Part shown: positions 1 through 10,869 of the stretch, piece after piece
Layout of the letters: every line of letters starts with the position of its first letter
Position numbering within the stretch: position 1 is the first letter of the stretch
From: Paenibacillus_F chitinolyticus_A
GTDB taxonomy: Bacteria; Bacillota; Bacilli; Paenibacillales; NBRC-103111
DNA length: 64,000 bases
Assembly: GCF_045038035.1 (NCBI RefSeq)
Contig: NZ_CP173427.1
Span: forward strand, 372,001-436,000
Direction of reading: 5' to 3'
Notes under the pieces: model-generated
The model's input: the letters and a program-made list of their open reading frames with translations, nothing else
Told to the model about the DNA's origin: nothing
The model's database searches: none
Program-made: the position numbers and the translations under genes

Positions 1-1453
1 ATACAACTCCATCAACATGATGGTGGAATCCAAAGCGCGGGGTAACAAATCGCAAATCACCCAGCTGGGCGGTATGCGTGGTCTGATGGCCAACCCGTCG
101 GGTAAAATCATTGAGTTGCCGATTAAATCGAACTTCCGTGAAGGTCTTACCGTCTTGGAATACTTTATTTCCACGCACGGTGCCCGTAAAGGTCTTGCCG
201 ATACGGCCCTTCGTACGGCGGATTCGGGTTACCTGACTCGTCGTCTCGTTGACGTGGCCCAAGACGTTATCGTCCGTGAAGATGATTGCGGAACGGATAA
301 AGGATTTATCGTCAGCAAAATTCAAGACGGCAAAGAGGTTATCGAAGACCTGTTTGACCGTATTGAAGGCCGCTATGCGTTTGAAACGATTCGTCACCCG
401 GAGACGGGCGAAGTTATCGTAAACCGTAATGAGCTGATCGAAGCCAACATTGCGAATGCGATCATTGATGCGAATATCGAACGTCTTCAGATTCGTTCCG
501 TTCTCAGCTGCCGGTCCCGTCATGGGGTCTGCAAGAAGTGCTACGGACGTAACCTGGCGACTGGGCAGCACGTTGAAATCGGGGAAGCTGTCGGTATTAT
601 CGCGGCTCAATCCATCGGTGAACCGGGAACCCAGCTTACCATGCGTACGTTCCATACCGGGGGCGTAGCCGGAGACGATATCACGCAAGGTCTTCCGCGT
701 ATTCAAGAGCTTTTCGAAGCCCGGAATCCGAAAGGTCAAGCGATTATCTCTGAAATCGACGGACTTGTTAAAGAGATCCGCGAAGCCAAGGACCGCCGTG
801 AAATTGAAGTTCAGGGCGAAGCCGAGTCCCGTGTATACGCGGTACCATACGGTTCCCGCGTAAGAGCGACTGTCGGGCAGACGATCGAAGCCGGGGATGA
901 GCTGACCGAAGGTTCGATCGATCCGAAGGAAATGCTTCGTATCAAAGGTATCCGCGGCGTTCAAAACTACATCCTTCAAGAGGTTCAGCGCGTTTACCGG
1001 AACCAGGGTGTAGAAATTAACGATAAGCACGTCGAAGTTATGATTCGTCAAATGCTTCGCAAGATTCGTATCGTTGACGCCGGGGACACGACGCTTCTGC
1101 CAGGCTCCTTCGTAGACATGCACGAATATGAAGAAGCGAACAAAGTAGCTTTGTTTGCGGATAAAGAGCCTGCCGTAGCCAAACCGATCCTTCTCGGAAT
1201 TACGAAAGCATCGCTGGAGACGGATTCCTTCCTCTCCGCGGCATCGTTCCAAGAGACGACTCGCGTATTGACGGATGCCGCGATTAAAGGCAAAGTCGAT
1301 CAGTTGCTCGGTCTCAAAGAGAATGTTATCATCGGTAAGCTGATTCCTGCAGGTACGGGTATGACCCGCTACCGGAACATTCGGATCGTAGACCCGAACC
1401 AGGAACCGTCTGAAGAAGAAAACACAGAAAAAGAAGCGGTATCCGTTGAATAA
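1..1453 (+). CDS. rpoC: DNA-directed RNA polymerase subunit beta' (C-terminal part, 5' end outside window)
   Basis: C-terminal part of the beta' subunit of RNA polymerase; the reading frame is already open at base 2, so the gene begins upstream of the window. The four-cysteine zinc site is visible (DDCGT, then SCRSRHGVCKKC), and it is followed by the bridge-helix and trigger-loop region (GIIAAQSIGEPGTQ, then MRTFHTGG), which carries out nucleotide addition. The C-terminus (GTGMTRYRN) is typical of Firmicutes. Next downstream is the L7Ae-like gene, as in B. subtilis. The stop codon is at 1451-1453. Identification is certain; only the truncation limits it. Confidence 0.98.
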   Translation, partial: YNSINMMVESKARGNKSQITQLGGMRGLMANPSGKIIELPIKSNFREGLTVLEYFISTHGARKGLADTALRTADSGYLTRRLVDVAQDVIVREDDCGTDKGFIVSKIQDGKEVIEDLFDRIEGRYAFETIRHPETGEVIVNRNELIEANIANAIIDANIERLQIRSVLSCRSRHGVCKKCYGRNLATGQHVEIGEAVGIIAAQSIGEPGTQLTMRTFHTGGVAGDDITQGLPRIQELFEARNPKGQAIISEIDGLVKEIREAKDRREIEVQGEAESRVYAVPYGSRVRATVGQTIEAGDELTEGSIDPKEMLRIKGIRGVQNYILQEVQRVYRNQGVEINDKHVEVMIRQMLRKIRIVDAGDTTLLPGSFVDMHEYEEANKVALFADKEPAVAKPILLGITKASLETDSFLSAASFQETTRVLTDAAIKGKVDQLLGLKENVIIGKLIPAGTGMTRYRNIRIVDPNQEPSEEENTEKEAVSVE

Positions 1454-1528
1454 ACGGAACTGATTCGGCAATAAAATGCCCGTCTTCCGAGAGTTTGTAA
1501 AAAAAATCAAAGGAGACGGGTAATATTC

Positions 1529-1557
1529 TTGACACTACCTTGCCGAGATGCTAAGAT
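1529..1557 (+). promoter_or_regulatory. SigA-type promoter upstream of the L7Ae-like/str genes
   Basis: TTGACA at 1529-1534 and TAAGAT at 1552-1557 with a 17-base spacer. It lies between rpoC and the L7Ae-like gene and would let the str group be transcribed separately from rpoBC. Confidence 0.7.
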
Positions 1558-1611
1558 ATCGTAGTGTGCCTAAATTAATATTCTTTCCTGTTCTTTGGAG
1601 GATATGGGATT

Positions 1612-1863
1612 ATGACATATGACAAAGTAAAACAGGCTTCGAAGTTAAGTGTCGGCACAAAGCAAGCAACGAAAAGCGTCGAGCTTGGTCAGGCATTAGA
1701 AGTTATTGTTGCCAAAGATGCAGATCCGCGAATGACTACTAAGATTGTTAATCTCTGCAGCAAGTCAGGAGTAGAGGTTACTTACGTAGATTCTATGAAG
1801 CTGCTTGGGAAAGCATGTGGAATTGAAGTGGGAGCCGCTGTGGCTGCGATCGTCGATAAATAG
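1612..1863 (+). CDS. rplGB: L7Ae-family RNA-binding protein (ribosomal protein L7Ae-like, YbxF type)
   Basis: 83-residue protein of the L7Ae/L30e/S12e family, whose members bind kink-turn RNA; the B. subtilis counterpart YbxF sits at the same place between rpoC and rpsL. The sequence shows the family core: a Gly-Leu/Ala-rich helix (GTKQATKSVELGQ), a central AKDADPRM segment and the hydrophobic C-terminal helix (GIEVGAAVAAIVD). It has its own SigA-type promoter and a GGAGG ribosome binding site ahead of ATG 1612. Whether it is a permanent ribosome component is not settled for the family; RNA binding is the safe statement. Confidence 0.9.
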   Translation: MTYDKVKQASKLSVGTKQATKSVELGQALEVIVAKDADPRMTTKIVNLCSKSGVEVTYVDSMKLLGKACGIEVGAAVAAIVDK

Positions 1864-1874
1864 TAAGGTCGAGT

Positions 1875-1939
1875 GTTTTTGTTTCTAGATTTCATGTGAG
1901 AATAACCAGCTTATTTTTGCTGAGTCTAAAAACAAAAAC
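1875..1939 (+). repeat. Long AT-rich inverted repeat in the rpsL leader
   Basis: Bases 1875-1888 and 1926-1939 are complementary at 13 of 14 positions, with a smaller CAGC/GCTG hairpin inside the loop. It lies in the 158-base gap between the L7Ae-like gene and rpsL. It could be a leader structure or a processing/attenuation signal; there is no clean U-run directly after the second arm. Confidence 0.45.
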
Positions 1940-2021
1940 TTTCCTTTGCTTTTTTACGACTCGCCTGGATCTGTGGGCTTGCAATAAAGGAAGTAAGAAA
2001 TGCTAGAGAGGAGGTGGCGGC

Positions 2022-2441
2022 ATGCCAACAATTAACCAGCTAGTTCGTAAAGGACGTCAAGCTAAAGTCGTTAAATCGAAATCCCCAGCTCTCCAAAGAG
2101 GTTTCAACGCCCTGAAAAGAGAGTCCACGGAACTTAGCGCTCCACAAAAACGTGGTGTTTGTACTCGTGTAGGTACAATGACTCCGAAGAAACCGAACTC
2201 CGCACTTCGTAAATACGCTCGTGTGCGTTTGACGAACCGTGTAGAGGTTACAGCATACATTCCGGGTATCGGACACAACCTGCAAGAGCACAGTGTTGTT
2301 CTGATTCGCGGCGGAAGGGTTAAAGACCTTCCGGGGGTACGTTACCACATCGTTCGCGGTGCACTGGATACGTCCGGTGTTAACAATCGTATGCAAGCTC
2401 GTTCCAAATACGGTACGAAGCGTCCGAAAGCGAAGAAGTAA
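2022..2441 (+). CDS. rpsL: 30S ribosomal protein S12
   Basis: uS12, the 30S protein next to the decoding centre. The 139-residue length fits the longer Firmicute form, which carries an insert near the N-terminus compared with the 124-residue E. coli protein. Conserved segments KKPNSALRK and KDLPGVRYH are present with lysine at both classic streptomycin-resistance positions, so a wild-type, susceptible ribosome is expected. A strong GAGGAGG site precedes ATG 2022. First gene of the str group (rpsL-rpsG-fusA-tuf). Confidence 0.98.
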   Translation: MPTINQLVRKGRQAKVVKSKSPALQRGFNALKRESTELSAPQKRGVCTRVGTMTPKKPNSALRKYARVRLTNRVEVTAYIPGIGHNLQEHSVVLIRGGRVKDLPGVRYHIVRGALDTSGVNNRMQARSKYGTKRPKAKK

Positions 2442-2483
2442 TGATTTTTGAAGCATTTATTTTTTGGGGAAAGGGGGATCACT

Positions 2484-2954
2484 ATGCCTCGTAAAGGTCC
2501 AGTAACACGCAGAGACGTATTGCCAGATCCAATTTACAACAGCAAATTGGTTACTCGTCTGATCAACCGCATCATGATCGACGGTAAAAGAGGGGTAGCA
2601 CAATCGATTCTATACAACGCATTTGAACTCGTGCAAGAGCGTACCGGTAAGGAGCCGATGGAAGTTTTCGAACAAGCCATCAAGAACATCATGCCGGTGC
2701 TGGAAGTTAAATCTCGCCGTGTCGGCGGTGCTAACTACCAAGTTCCGATCGAAGTTAAACCTGAGCGTCGTACGACTTTAGGTTTGCGTTGGCTCGTAAA
2801 CTACTCTCGTCTTCGTGGTGAGAAAACCATGGAAGAGAGACTGGCTTTCGAAATTATCGATGCTAGCAACAACACGGGTTCTTCCGTTAAGAAACGTGAA
2901 GATGTACACAAGATGGCGGAAGCGAACAAAGCGTTTGCTCACTACCGTTGGTAG
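2484..2954 (+). CDS. rpsG: 30S ribosomal protein S7
   Basis: uS7, 156 residues, primary binder of the 3' major domain of 16S rRNA and organiser of the 30S head. The start at ATG 2484 (MPRKGPV) is chosen because it has an AAGGGGG ribosome binding site 6 bases upstream and gives the usual family length; an in-frame earlier ATG at 2448 would add 12 atypical residues. The S7 signature DPIYNSKLVTRLINRIM is at the N-terminus. It sits 42 bases after rpsL and 35 bases before fusA, in one transcription unit. Confidence 0.98.
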   Translation: MPRKGPVTRRDVLPDPIYNSKLVTRLINRIMIDGKRGVAQSILYNAFELVQERTGKEPMEVFEQAIKNIMPVLEVKSRRVGGANYQVPIEVKPERRTTLGLRWLVNYSRLRGEKTMEERLAFEIIDASNNTGSSVKKREDVHKMAEANKAFAHYRW

Positions 2955-2989
2955 GATTCAGATCCTTGAATTAGGAAGGAGACAAAACC

Positions 2990-5065
<2,076 letters not shown>

Positions 5066-5110
5066 TATAAAATTAAGCTTAAACTTTATCCCGAGGAGGA
5101 ATTGTTTAAC

Positions 5111-6301
5111 ATGGCAAAGGCTAAATTCGAACGTAATAAACCGCACGTTAATATCGGTACTATTGGTCACGTCGACCACGGTAAAACAACTCTGACAGCT
5201 GCGATCACTAACGTACTGTCCAAAAGATATGGTGGAGCCGCAGTAGCATTCGACCAAATCGACAAAGCTCCAGAAGAGCGCGAGCGTGGTATCACTATCT
5301 CCACAGCACACGTTGAGTACGAGACTCCTAACCGTCACTACGCTCACGTAGACTGCCCAGGTCACGCCGACTATGTTAAAAACATGATCACTGGCGCGGC
5401 TCAAATGGACGGAGCGATCCTGGTTGTATCCGCAGCTGACGGCCCTATGCCGCAAACTCGCGAACACATCCTTCTTTCCCGTCAAGTAGGCGTTCCTTAC
5501 ATCGTCGTATTCATGAACAAATGCGACATGGTTGAAGACGAAGAACTTCTTGAACTGGTTGAAATGGAGATCCGTGATCTTCTTTCCGAGTATGAGTTCC
5601 CAGGCGACGACACTCCGATCATTCGTGGTTCCGCTCGTGAAGCTCTGCAAAACCCAGACGGCGAATGGGCCGACAAAATCATTGAGCTCTTCGAACAAGT
5701 TGATACTTACATCCCAACTCCAGAACGCGAAACTGACAAGCCTTTCCTTATGCCTGTCGAGGACGTATTCTCCATCACAGGTCGTGGTACAGTTGCTACA
5801 GGCCGTGTAGAGCGTGGTACTGTTAAAGTACAAGACGAAGTTGAAATCGTTGGTATCGCTGAAGAAACTCGCAAATGCGTAGTTACAGGCGTGGAAATGT
5901 TCCGTAAACTTCTTGATTCCGCTCAAGCTGGTGACAACATCGGCGCACTGCTTCGTGGTGTAGACCGTAAAGACATCGAGCGCGGACAAGTTCTTTCGAA
6001 ACCAGGTTCCGTTAACCCGCACACTAACTTCTCTGCACAAATTTACGTTCTGACTAAAGAAGAGGGTGGCCGTCACAAGCCTTTCTTCACAGGTTACCGT
6101 CCTCAGTTCTACTTCCGTACAACTGACGTAACGGGTATCATCACCCTGCCAGAAGGAACTGAAATGGTTATGCCTGGTGATAACATCACTGTAACGGTAG
6201 AACTGATCAACCCAATCGCTATCGAGCAAGGTACTAAGTTCGCGATCCGTGAAGGCGGACGTACTGTTGGTGCCGGCGCAGTAGCAACAATCAGCAAATA
6301 A
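5111..6301 (+). CDS. tuf: Translation elongation factor Tu
   Basis: EF-Tu, which carries aminoacyl-tRNA to the A site. 396 residues from ATG 5111 (MAKAKFERNK); an upstream in-frame ATG at 5102 lies too close to the GAGGAGG site and was rejected. P-loop GHVDHGKT is at residues 19-26, followed by DCPGHADY and NKCD, and the C-terminal barrel ends in GGRTVGAGAVATI. It is the last gene of the str group and is followed after about 70 bases by a strong terminator. Confidence 0.98.
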   Translation: MAKAKFERNKPHVNIGTIGHVDHGKTTLTAAITNVLSKRYGGAAVAFDQIDKAPEERERGITISTAHVEYETPNRHYAHVDCPGHADYVKNMITGAAQMDGAILVVSAADGPMPQTREHILLSRQVGVPYIVVFMNKCDMVEDEELLELVEMEIRDLLSEYEFPGDDTPIIRGSAREALQNPDGEWADKIIELFEQVDTYIPTPERETDKPFLMPVEDVFSITGRGTVATGRVERGTVKVQDEVEIVGIAEETRKCVVTGVEMFRKLLDSAQAGDNIGALLRGVDRKDIERGQVLSKPGSVNPHTNFSAQIYVLTKEEGGRHKPFFTGYRPQFYFRTTDVTGIITLPEGTEMVMPGDNITVTVELINPIAIEQGTKFAIREGGRTVGAGAVATISK

Positions 6302-6373
6302 TTTCGTCTAACGACGAACTTCATAAGAAACACGTACTGTAACGAGACCCCTGTACTGTAACGAAGTAAGACG

Positions 6374-6404
6374 AAGGCCCTGCCCTTGGTGGCGGGGCCT
6401 TTTT
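6374..6404 (+). terminator. Rho-independent terminator after tuf
   Basis: AAGGCCCTGCC and GGCGGGGCCTT form an 11-base stem (one wobble) with a 6-base loop and a U-run. It separates the str group from the S10 operon. Confidence 0.9.
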
Positions 6405-6565
6405 ACATGAAAGTTTATCAATCTGTCAATAAAGTTCGGCCAAACACATTCGATGTCAAAGACAAAACAAACATCGCTATCTATAAAGAAAATCGAACGA
6501 TTATGCACATGAAAGCGACATTTTCGGAAACCTTGTAGTTTCTAGATATTTGTCGTATAAAAATG

Positions 6566-6594
6566 TTGCATTTATCTTGGGTATTCGATATAAT
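6566..6594 (+). promoter_or_regulatory. SigA-type promoter of the S10 operon
   Basis: TTGCAT at 6566-6571 and a perfect TATAAT at 6589-6594, spacer 17. It lies 139 bases upstream of rpsJ and is the only strong promoter seen in the 431-base gap between tuf and rpsJ; the part 6405-6565 is AT-rich with nothing else recognisable. Confidence 0.8.
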
Positions 6595-6600
6595 AGTGAG

Positions 6601-6732
6601 CGTTGGTCTGTGACGTTGCGATGATGTGAGAGGTTGCTGGCACACCCGGCCCCTTTGCCATGGGAGTGGTTGTCAGGAGATTTTCACGGAGTATGTCCGA
6701 TACTAAATTGGGCGATAGAAGGAGGGACTTAT
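6601..6732 (+). promoter_or_regulatory. S10 operon leader RNA
   Basis: About 130 bases of untranslated leader between the S10 promoter and rpsJ. It contains G+C-rich complementary blocks around 6625-6690 (CTGGC...CCATGGGAGTGG...TCAGGAG) resembling the structured rpsJ leaders of Bacillales. A role in autoregulation by a ribosomal protein (L4 in E. coli) is inference from other bacteria, not shown here. Confidence 0.45.
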
Positions 6733-7041
6733 ATGGCAAAGCAAAAAATTCGTATCCGTTTGAAAGCTTATGATCATAGAGTGATCGATCAATCGGCTGA
6801 GAAAATCGTTGAAACTGCTAAGCGTTCCGGAGCAAGTGTTTCCGGTCCGATTCCGCTTCCAACTGAGAAGCAAGTTATCACGATTCTTCGTGCGGTACAC
6901 AAATACAAAGATTCTCGTGAGCAATTCGAGCAGCGTACACACAAGCGTCTGATCGATATCGTGAATCCTACACCACAAACTGTGGATGCTTTGATGAGAC
7001 TGGACTTACCGTCCGGCGTAGATATTGAAATTAAACTGTAA
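6733..7041 (+). CDS. rpsJ: 30S ribosomal protein S10
   Basis: uS10, 102 residues, a 30S head protein that also serves as NusE in rRNA antitermination. The start at ATG 6733 (MAKQKIRIRLKAYDHR) has an AAGGAGGG site; the reading frame is open further upstream but that part is leader RNA. The signature SGPIPLPTEKQ and the C-terminus VDIEIKL are typical. First gene of the S10 operon. Confidence 0.98.
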   Translation: MAKQKIRIRLKAYDHRVIDQSAEKIVETAKRSGASVSGPIPLPTEKQVITILRAVHKYKDSREQFEQRTHKRLIDIVNPTPQTVDALMRLDLPSGVDIEIKL

Positions 7042-7086
7042 AGCTTCTATATATAGAAGAAACGAAAAGGAAAAGAGGTGTCAACG

Positions 7087-7710
7087 ATGAAAGGTATCTT
7101 AGGTAAAAAACTTGGAATGACTCAAGTGTTTACACCGGAAGGAAACGTAGTACCTGTCACTGTTATCCAAGCTGGACCTTGCGTGGTTCTGCAGAAGAAA
7201 GATGTGGATAACGACGGATACGAATCGATCCAAATCGGTTTCGCGGACAAGAAAGAAAAAAATGCAACTAAGCCTGAAATTGGCCATGCCAAGAAGGCGA
7301 ACACTGCTCCTAAGCGCTACGTTAAAGAATTTCGTGGAGTGGCACTGGGCGAGTACGAAGTTGGCCAAGAGCTGAAAGCTGATCTGTTCAGCGAGGGTGA
7401 ATTTGTTGACGTATCTGGAACTTCCAAAGGTAAAGGATTCCAAGGCGTTATCAAAAGACACAATCAGCATACGGGTCCAATGGCTCACGGCTCCCGATAT
7501 CATCGTGGACCGGGTTCGATGGGTTCCATCGCAGCTAACCGTGTAATGAAAGGCAAGAAATTGCCAGGACATATGGGTAGCGAAACCGTAACCCTGCAAA
7601 ACCTGCAAGTTATTAAAGTTGATGCGGAACGCAACGTAATTCTTGTTAAAGGCTCCATTCCTGGTCCTAGAAACAGCTACGTAAGCGTGAAATCCGCGGT
7701 GAAAAAGTAA
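7087..7710 (+). CDS. rplC: 50S ribosomal protein L3
   Basis: uL3, 207 residues, an early 50S assembly protein reaching the peptidyl transferase centre. Start at ATG 7087 (MKGILGKKLGMTQVF), because the in-frame GTG at 7078 overlaps the GAGGTG ribosome binding site. The conserved loop region FQGVIKRH, HRGPGSMG and MGSETVTLQN is present. A 16-base palindrome (7044-7059) lies in the short gap after rpsJ. Confidence 0.97.
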   Translation: MKGILGKKLGMTQVFTPEGNVVPVTVIQAGPCVVLQKKDVDNDGYESIQIGFADKKEKNATKPEIGHAKKANTAPKRYVKEFRGVALGEYEVGQELKADLFSEGEFVDVSGTSKGKGFQGVIKRHNQHTGPMAHGSRYHRGPGSMGSIAANRVMKGKKLPGHMGSETVTLQNLQVIKVDAERNVILVKGSIPGPRNSYVSVKSAVKK

Positions 7711-7726
7711 GAAAGGAGGAAGACTG

Positions 7727-8353
7727 ATGCCAAAAGTAGCTCTTTATAATGTATCCGGCACACAAGTCGGTGAAGTAGAACTGTCTGATGCAGTGTTCGG
7801 TATCGAACCTCACGTACACGCTCTGCATGAAGCTGTTTTGCTCCAGCAAGCATCCGTTCGTCAAGGAACTCACAAGGTTAAAGGACGTTCTGAAGTACGC
7901 GGCGGCGGACGTAAGCCGTGGAAGCAAAAAGGTACTGGCCGTGCTCGTCAAGGTAGTATCCGTGCTCCACAATGGAAGGGTGGCGGTGTCGTATTCGGAC
8001 CGACTCCTCGCAGCTATGGTTACAAACTGCCTAAGAAGGTTCGTCGTCTTGCAATCAAGTCGGCTCTGTCCTCGAAGGTAATCGATAACGACATTATCGT
8101 TCTGGATCAACTTCAAATGAATGCTCCGAAAACGAAAGAATTCGTAGCTATTTTGAAAAGCCTCAACGTAGAGCGCAAAGCTCTCGTGGTTGCTGCTTCT
8201 TACGAAGATAGTGTTGCTCTCTCCGCTCGTAACATTCCGGGAGTTAAATTCGTTGTTGCTGATGGAATCAACGTACTCGACGTAATGGTTCATGACAAAT
8301 TGATCATTACGAAGGATGCGGTTCAGAAGGTAGAGGAGGTGCTTGCGCAATGA
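7727..8353 (+). CDS. rplD: 50S ribosomal protein L4
   Basis: uL4, 208 residues, lines the peptide exit tunnel. The tunnel loop is recognisable (KVKGRSEVRGGGRKPWKQKG, then GRARQGSIRAPQWKGGG), the region where macrolide resistance changes occur; it looks wild type. Its last codons overlap the rplW start (ATGA), suggesting translational coupling. In E. coli L4 represses the S10 operon; nothing here proves that for this organism. Confidence 0.97.
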   Translation: MPKVALYNVSGTQVGEVELSDAVFGIEPHVHALHEAVLLQQASVRQGTHKVKGRSEVRGGGRKPWKQKGTGRARQGSIRAPQWKGGGVVFGPTPRSYGYKLPKKVRRLAIKSALSSKVIDNDIIVLDQLQMNAPKTKEFVAILKSLNVERKALVVAASYEDSVALSARNIPGVKFVVADGINVLDVMVHDKLIITKDAVQKVEEVLAQ

Positions 8354-8640
8354 AGAACCCACGCGATATTATCAAGCGCCCGGTCATCACGGAACGTTCT
8401 ACGGAAATGATGGCTGACAAGAAATATGTGTTCGAAGTTGAAATCCGCGCTAACAAAACGGAGATCAAGCAAGCGATCGAACAAATTTTCAAAGTAAAAG
8501 TATCGAGCGTAAACACACTCAGAATGCCAGCGAAGCCGAAACGTCAAGGACGTCACTCCGGTTACACTTCCGAATGGAAGAAAGCCATCGTGACACTTAG
8601 CGCAGACAGCAAAGAGCTGGAGTTCTTTGAAACGGTATAA
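8350..8640 (+). CDS. rplW: 50S ribosomal protein L23
   Basis: uL23, 96 residues, sits at the tunnel exit and docks signal recognition particle and trigger factor. Begins MKNPRDIIKRPVITERS, the family N-terminus, and overlaps the rplD stop by 4 bases; the ribosome binding site (AGGAGG) is inside the end of rplD. Standard length. Confidence 0.97.
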   Translation: MKNPRDIIKRPVITERSTEMMADKKYVFEVEIRANKTEIKQAIEQIFKVKVSSVNTLRMPAKPKRQGRHSGYTSEWKKAIVTLSADSKELEFFETV

Positions 8641-8670
8641 CAATATCTCTAAAGTAAGGAGGTAACACAG

Positions 8671-9501
8671 GTGCCAATTAAAAAGTATAAACCGACCTCT
8701 CCAGCAAGACGTGCCATGTCGGTATCTTCTTTTGAAGAAATCACGACATCCACACCGGAGAAATCCCTGCTTGCTCCTCTGAGCAAACAAGCTGGTCGTA
8801 ACAACCAAGGTAAAATCACTACTCGTCACCAAGGTGGCGGACACAAGCGTAAATATCGCATCATCGACTTCAAACGCAATAAGGACGGCATTCCGGGTCG
8901 CGTTGCTACGATCGAATACGATCCAAACCGTTCCGCTAACATTGCTCTGATCCACTATGCAGACGGTGAGAAGAGATACATCATCGCTCCTAAAGGTCTG
9001 AAAGTCGGCGATCAAATCCAATCCGGATTGGGTTCTGACATTAAAGTAGGTAACGCGCTGGCTCTGGAAAACATCCCAGTCGGTACAGTTATCCACAACA
9101 TTGAGTTGAAGCCGGGTAAAGGCGGACAATTGGTTCGTGCTGCCGGTACGGAAGCTCAACTTCTCGGTAAAGAAGATGTGTACGTGACAATTCGTCTTTC
9201 CTCGGGCGAAGTTCGCAAAGTGCTTAAAGGCTGCCGCGCGACAATCGGTTCTGTAGGTAACGAAGATCACGAACTTGTGAAAATCGGTAAAGCAGGACGT
9301 AATCGTTGGCTCGGTAAGAGACCAGAAGTCCGCGGGGTAGTAATGAACCCGAACGATCACCCACACGGTGGTGGTGAAGGCCGTGCTCCAATCGGACGTA
9401 AGTCTCCGTTGTCCCCATGGGGCAAACCGACACTCGGTTATAAAACTCGTAAAAAAGGCAAGGCTTCTGACAAGTACATTGTACGTCGTCGCACGAAGTA
9501 A
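8671..9501 (+). CDS. rplB: 50S ribosomal protein L2
   Basis: uL2, 276 residues, needed for subunit joining and peptidyl transfer. GTG start at 8671 with AAGGAGG 9 bases upstream. Shows KPTSPARR at the N-terminus, the RHQGGGHKR segment and the C-terminal VMNPNDHPHGGGEGR with the histidine implicated in activity, then the basic tail. Ordinary in length and position. Confidence 0.98.
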   Translation: MPIKKYKPTSPARRAMSVSSFEEITTSTPEKSLLAPLSKQAGRNNQGKITTRHQGGGHKRKYRIIDFKRNKDGIPGRVATIEYDPNRSANIALIHYADGEKRYIIAPKGLKVGDQIQSGLGSDIKVGNALALENIPVGTVIHNIELKPGKGGQLVRAAGTEAQLLGKEDVYVTIRLSSGEVRKVLKGCRATIGSVGNEDHELVKIGKAGRNRWLGKRPEVRGVVMNPNDHPHGGGEGRAPIGRKSPLSPWGKPTLGYKTRKKGKASDKYIVRRRTK

Positions 9502-9549
9502 TTTATACACATCTGAATATCTTATGGTTCAGAGAAGGGAGGGGCTTCA

Positions 9550-9828
9550 ATGGGTCGCAGCTTGAAAAAAGGTCCTTTTATCGACGGACACCTGATGAAA
9601 AAGGTCGAAGAATTGAATGAGTCGAGCAAGAAAACGGTAATTAAAACTTGGTCTCGTCGTTCTACGATTTTCCCGCAATTCGTGGGCCACACAATCGCGG
9701 TGTATGACGGAAGAAAACACGTACCTGTATACGTAACGGAAGATATGGTCGGACACAAACTCGGTGAGTTTGCACCAACTCGTACGTACAAAGGTCACGA
9801 TGACGACAAGAAAACAGGCAAGCGCTAA
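9550..9828 (+). CDS. rpsS: 30S ribosomal protein S19
   Basis: uS19, 92 residues, 30S head protein that contacts A- and P-site tRNA. Begins MGRSLKKGPFIDGHL and carries the family signature with GHTIAVYDGRKHVPVY. AAGGGAGGGG ribosome binding site before ATG 9550. Placed 48 bases after rplB. Confidence 0.97.
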   Translation: MGRSLKKGPFIDGHLMKKVEELNESSKKTVIKTWSRRSTIFPQFVGHTIAVYDGRKHVPVYVTEDMVGHKLGEFAPTRTYKGHDDDKKTGKR

Positions 9829-9858
9829 TCGTTATTTTTACTGAGAGGAGGTACTACT

Positions 9859-10191
9859 ATGCAAGCTAAAGCTGCTGCTAAATTCGTTCGGATCGCTCCT
9901 CGCAAAGTGCAGCTGGTAATTGACTTGATTCGCGGCAAACAAGTAGGCGACGCGGTTGCAATCCTTCGCCATACTCCAAAGTCAGCTTCTCCGATCGTGG
10001 AGAAAGTGCTGAACTCCGCAATTGCCAACGCTGAGCACAACTATTCGATGGATCCTAACAAACTTGTTATTAGTGAAGTTTATGTGAACCACGGTCCAAT
10101 CATGAAAAGATTCCGCCCTCGTGCGATGGGTCGTGCAAGCCGTATCAATAAACGTACCAGCCACATCACTGTTGTGGTATCTGAGAAATAA
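9859..10191 (+). CDS. rplV: 50S ribosomal protein L22
   Basis: uL22, 110 residues, whose beta-hairpin helps form the tunnel constriction. The hairpin segment FRPRAMGRASRINKRTSH is intact, with no insertion or deletion of the kind that gives macrolide resistance. GAGAGGAGG site before ATG 9859. Confidence 0.97.
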   Translation: MQAKAAAKFVRIAPRKVQLVIDLIRGKQVGDAVAILRHTPKSASPIVEKVLNSAIANAEHNYSMDPNKLVISEVYVNHGPIMKRFRPRAMGRASRINKRTSHITVVVSEK

Positions 10192-10204
10192 GGAGGGATA
10201 ACGT

Positions 10205-10867
10205 GTGGGTCAAAAAGTAAGCCCGGTGGGTCTTAGAATTGGTATTATTCGCGATTGGGAATCCAAGTGGTATGCTGAGAAAGATTTCGGCGACCTGCTG
10301 ATGGAAGACGTTAAAATTCGTGAATATCTGAAGAACAAGCTGAAAGATTCTGCAGTTTCCCATATCGATATCGAGCGCGCGGCTAATCGCGTTAACGTGA
10401 CGATTCATACAGCTAAGCCTGGTATGGTTATCGGTAAAGGTGGAGCGGAAGTTGAAAACATCCGTAACTACATTGCCAACATGACAGGTAAGAAAGTACA
10501 CATCAACATTGCAGAAGTGAAAAACCCTGAGCTCGACGCTGTCCTCGTTGCAGAAAGCATTGCACAACAGCTTGAGCGCCGCGTATCTTTCCGTCGTGCT
10601 ATGAAACAAGCGATGCAAAGAACGCAAAGAGCGGGAGCTAAAGGAATTAAAGTTTCGACCAGCGGTCGTCTGGGCGGAGCGGAGATTGCCCGTACGGAAG
10701 GATACAGCGAAGGAACAGTTCCACTCCACACGCTTCGTGCGGATATCGATTATGGTACAGCTGAAGCGCACACGACCTACGGACGGATCGGCGTGAAAGT
10801 ATGGATCTATCGTGGAGAGGTACTTCCGACAGCTAAGAAAAAGGCTCAATCGGAAGGAGGCAACTAA
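10205..10867 (+). CDS. rpsC: 30S ribosomal protein S3
   Basis: uS3, 220 residues, part of the mRNA entry helicase. GTG start at 10205 (MGQKVSPVGLR) right after an AAGGAGG site; rplV ends 13 bases upstream. The KH domain with IGKGGAEVENIRN is near residue 80, and the C-terminal domain shows GRLGGAEIARTE. Usual length for Firmicutes. Confidence 0.97.
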   Translation: MGQKVSPVGLRIGIIRDWESKWYAEKDFGDLLMEDVKIREYLKNKLKDSAVSHIDIERAANRVNVTIHTAKPGMVIGKGGAEVENIRNYIANMTGKKVHINIAEVKNPELDAVLVAESIAQQLERRVSFRRAMKQAMQRTQRAGAKGIKVSTSGRLGGAEIARTEGYSEGTVPLHTLRADIDYGTAEAHTTYGRIGVKVWIYRGEVLPTAKKKAQSEGGN

Positions 10868-10869
10868 TC

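Noticed and set aside
8323..9510. 395-codon minus-strand frame over rplW and rplB
   Set aside because: Antisense shadow of ribosomal protein genes.
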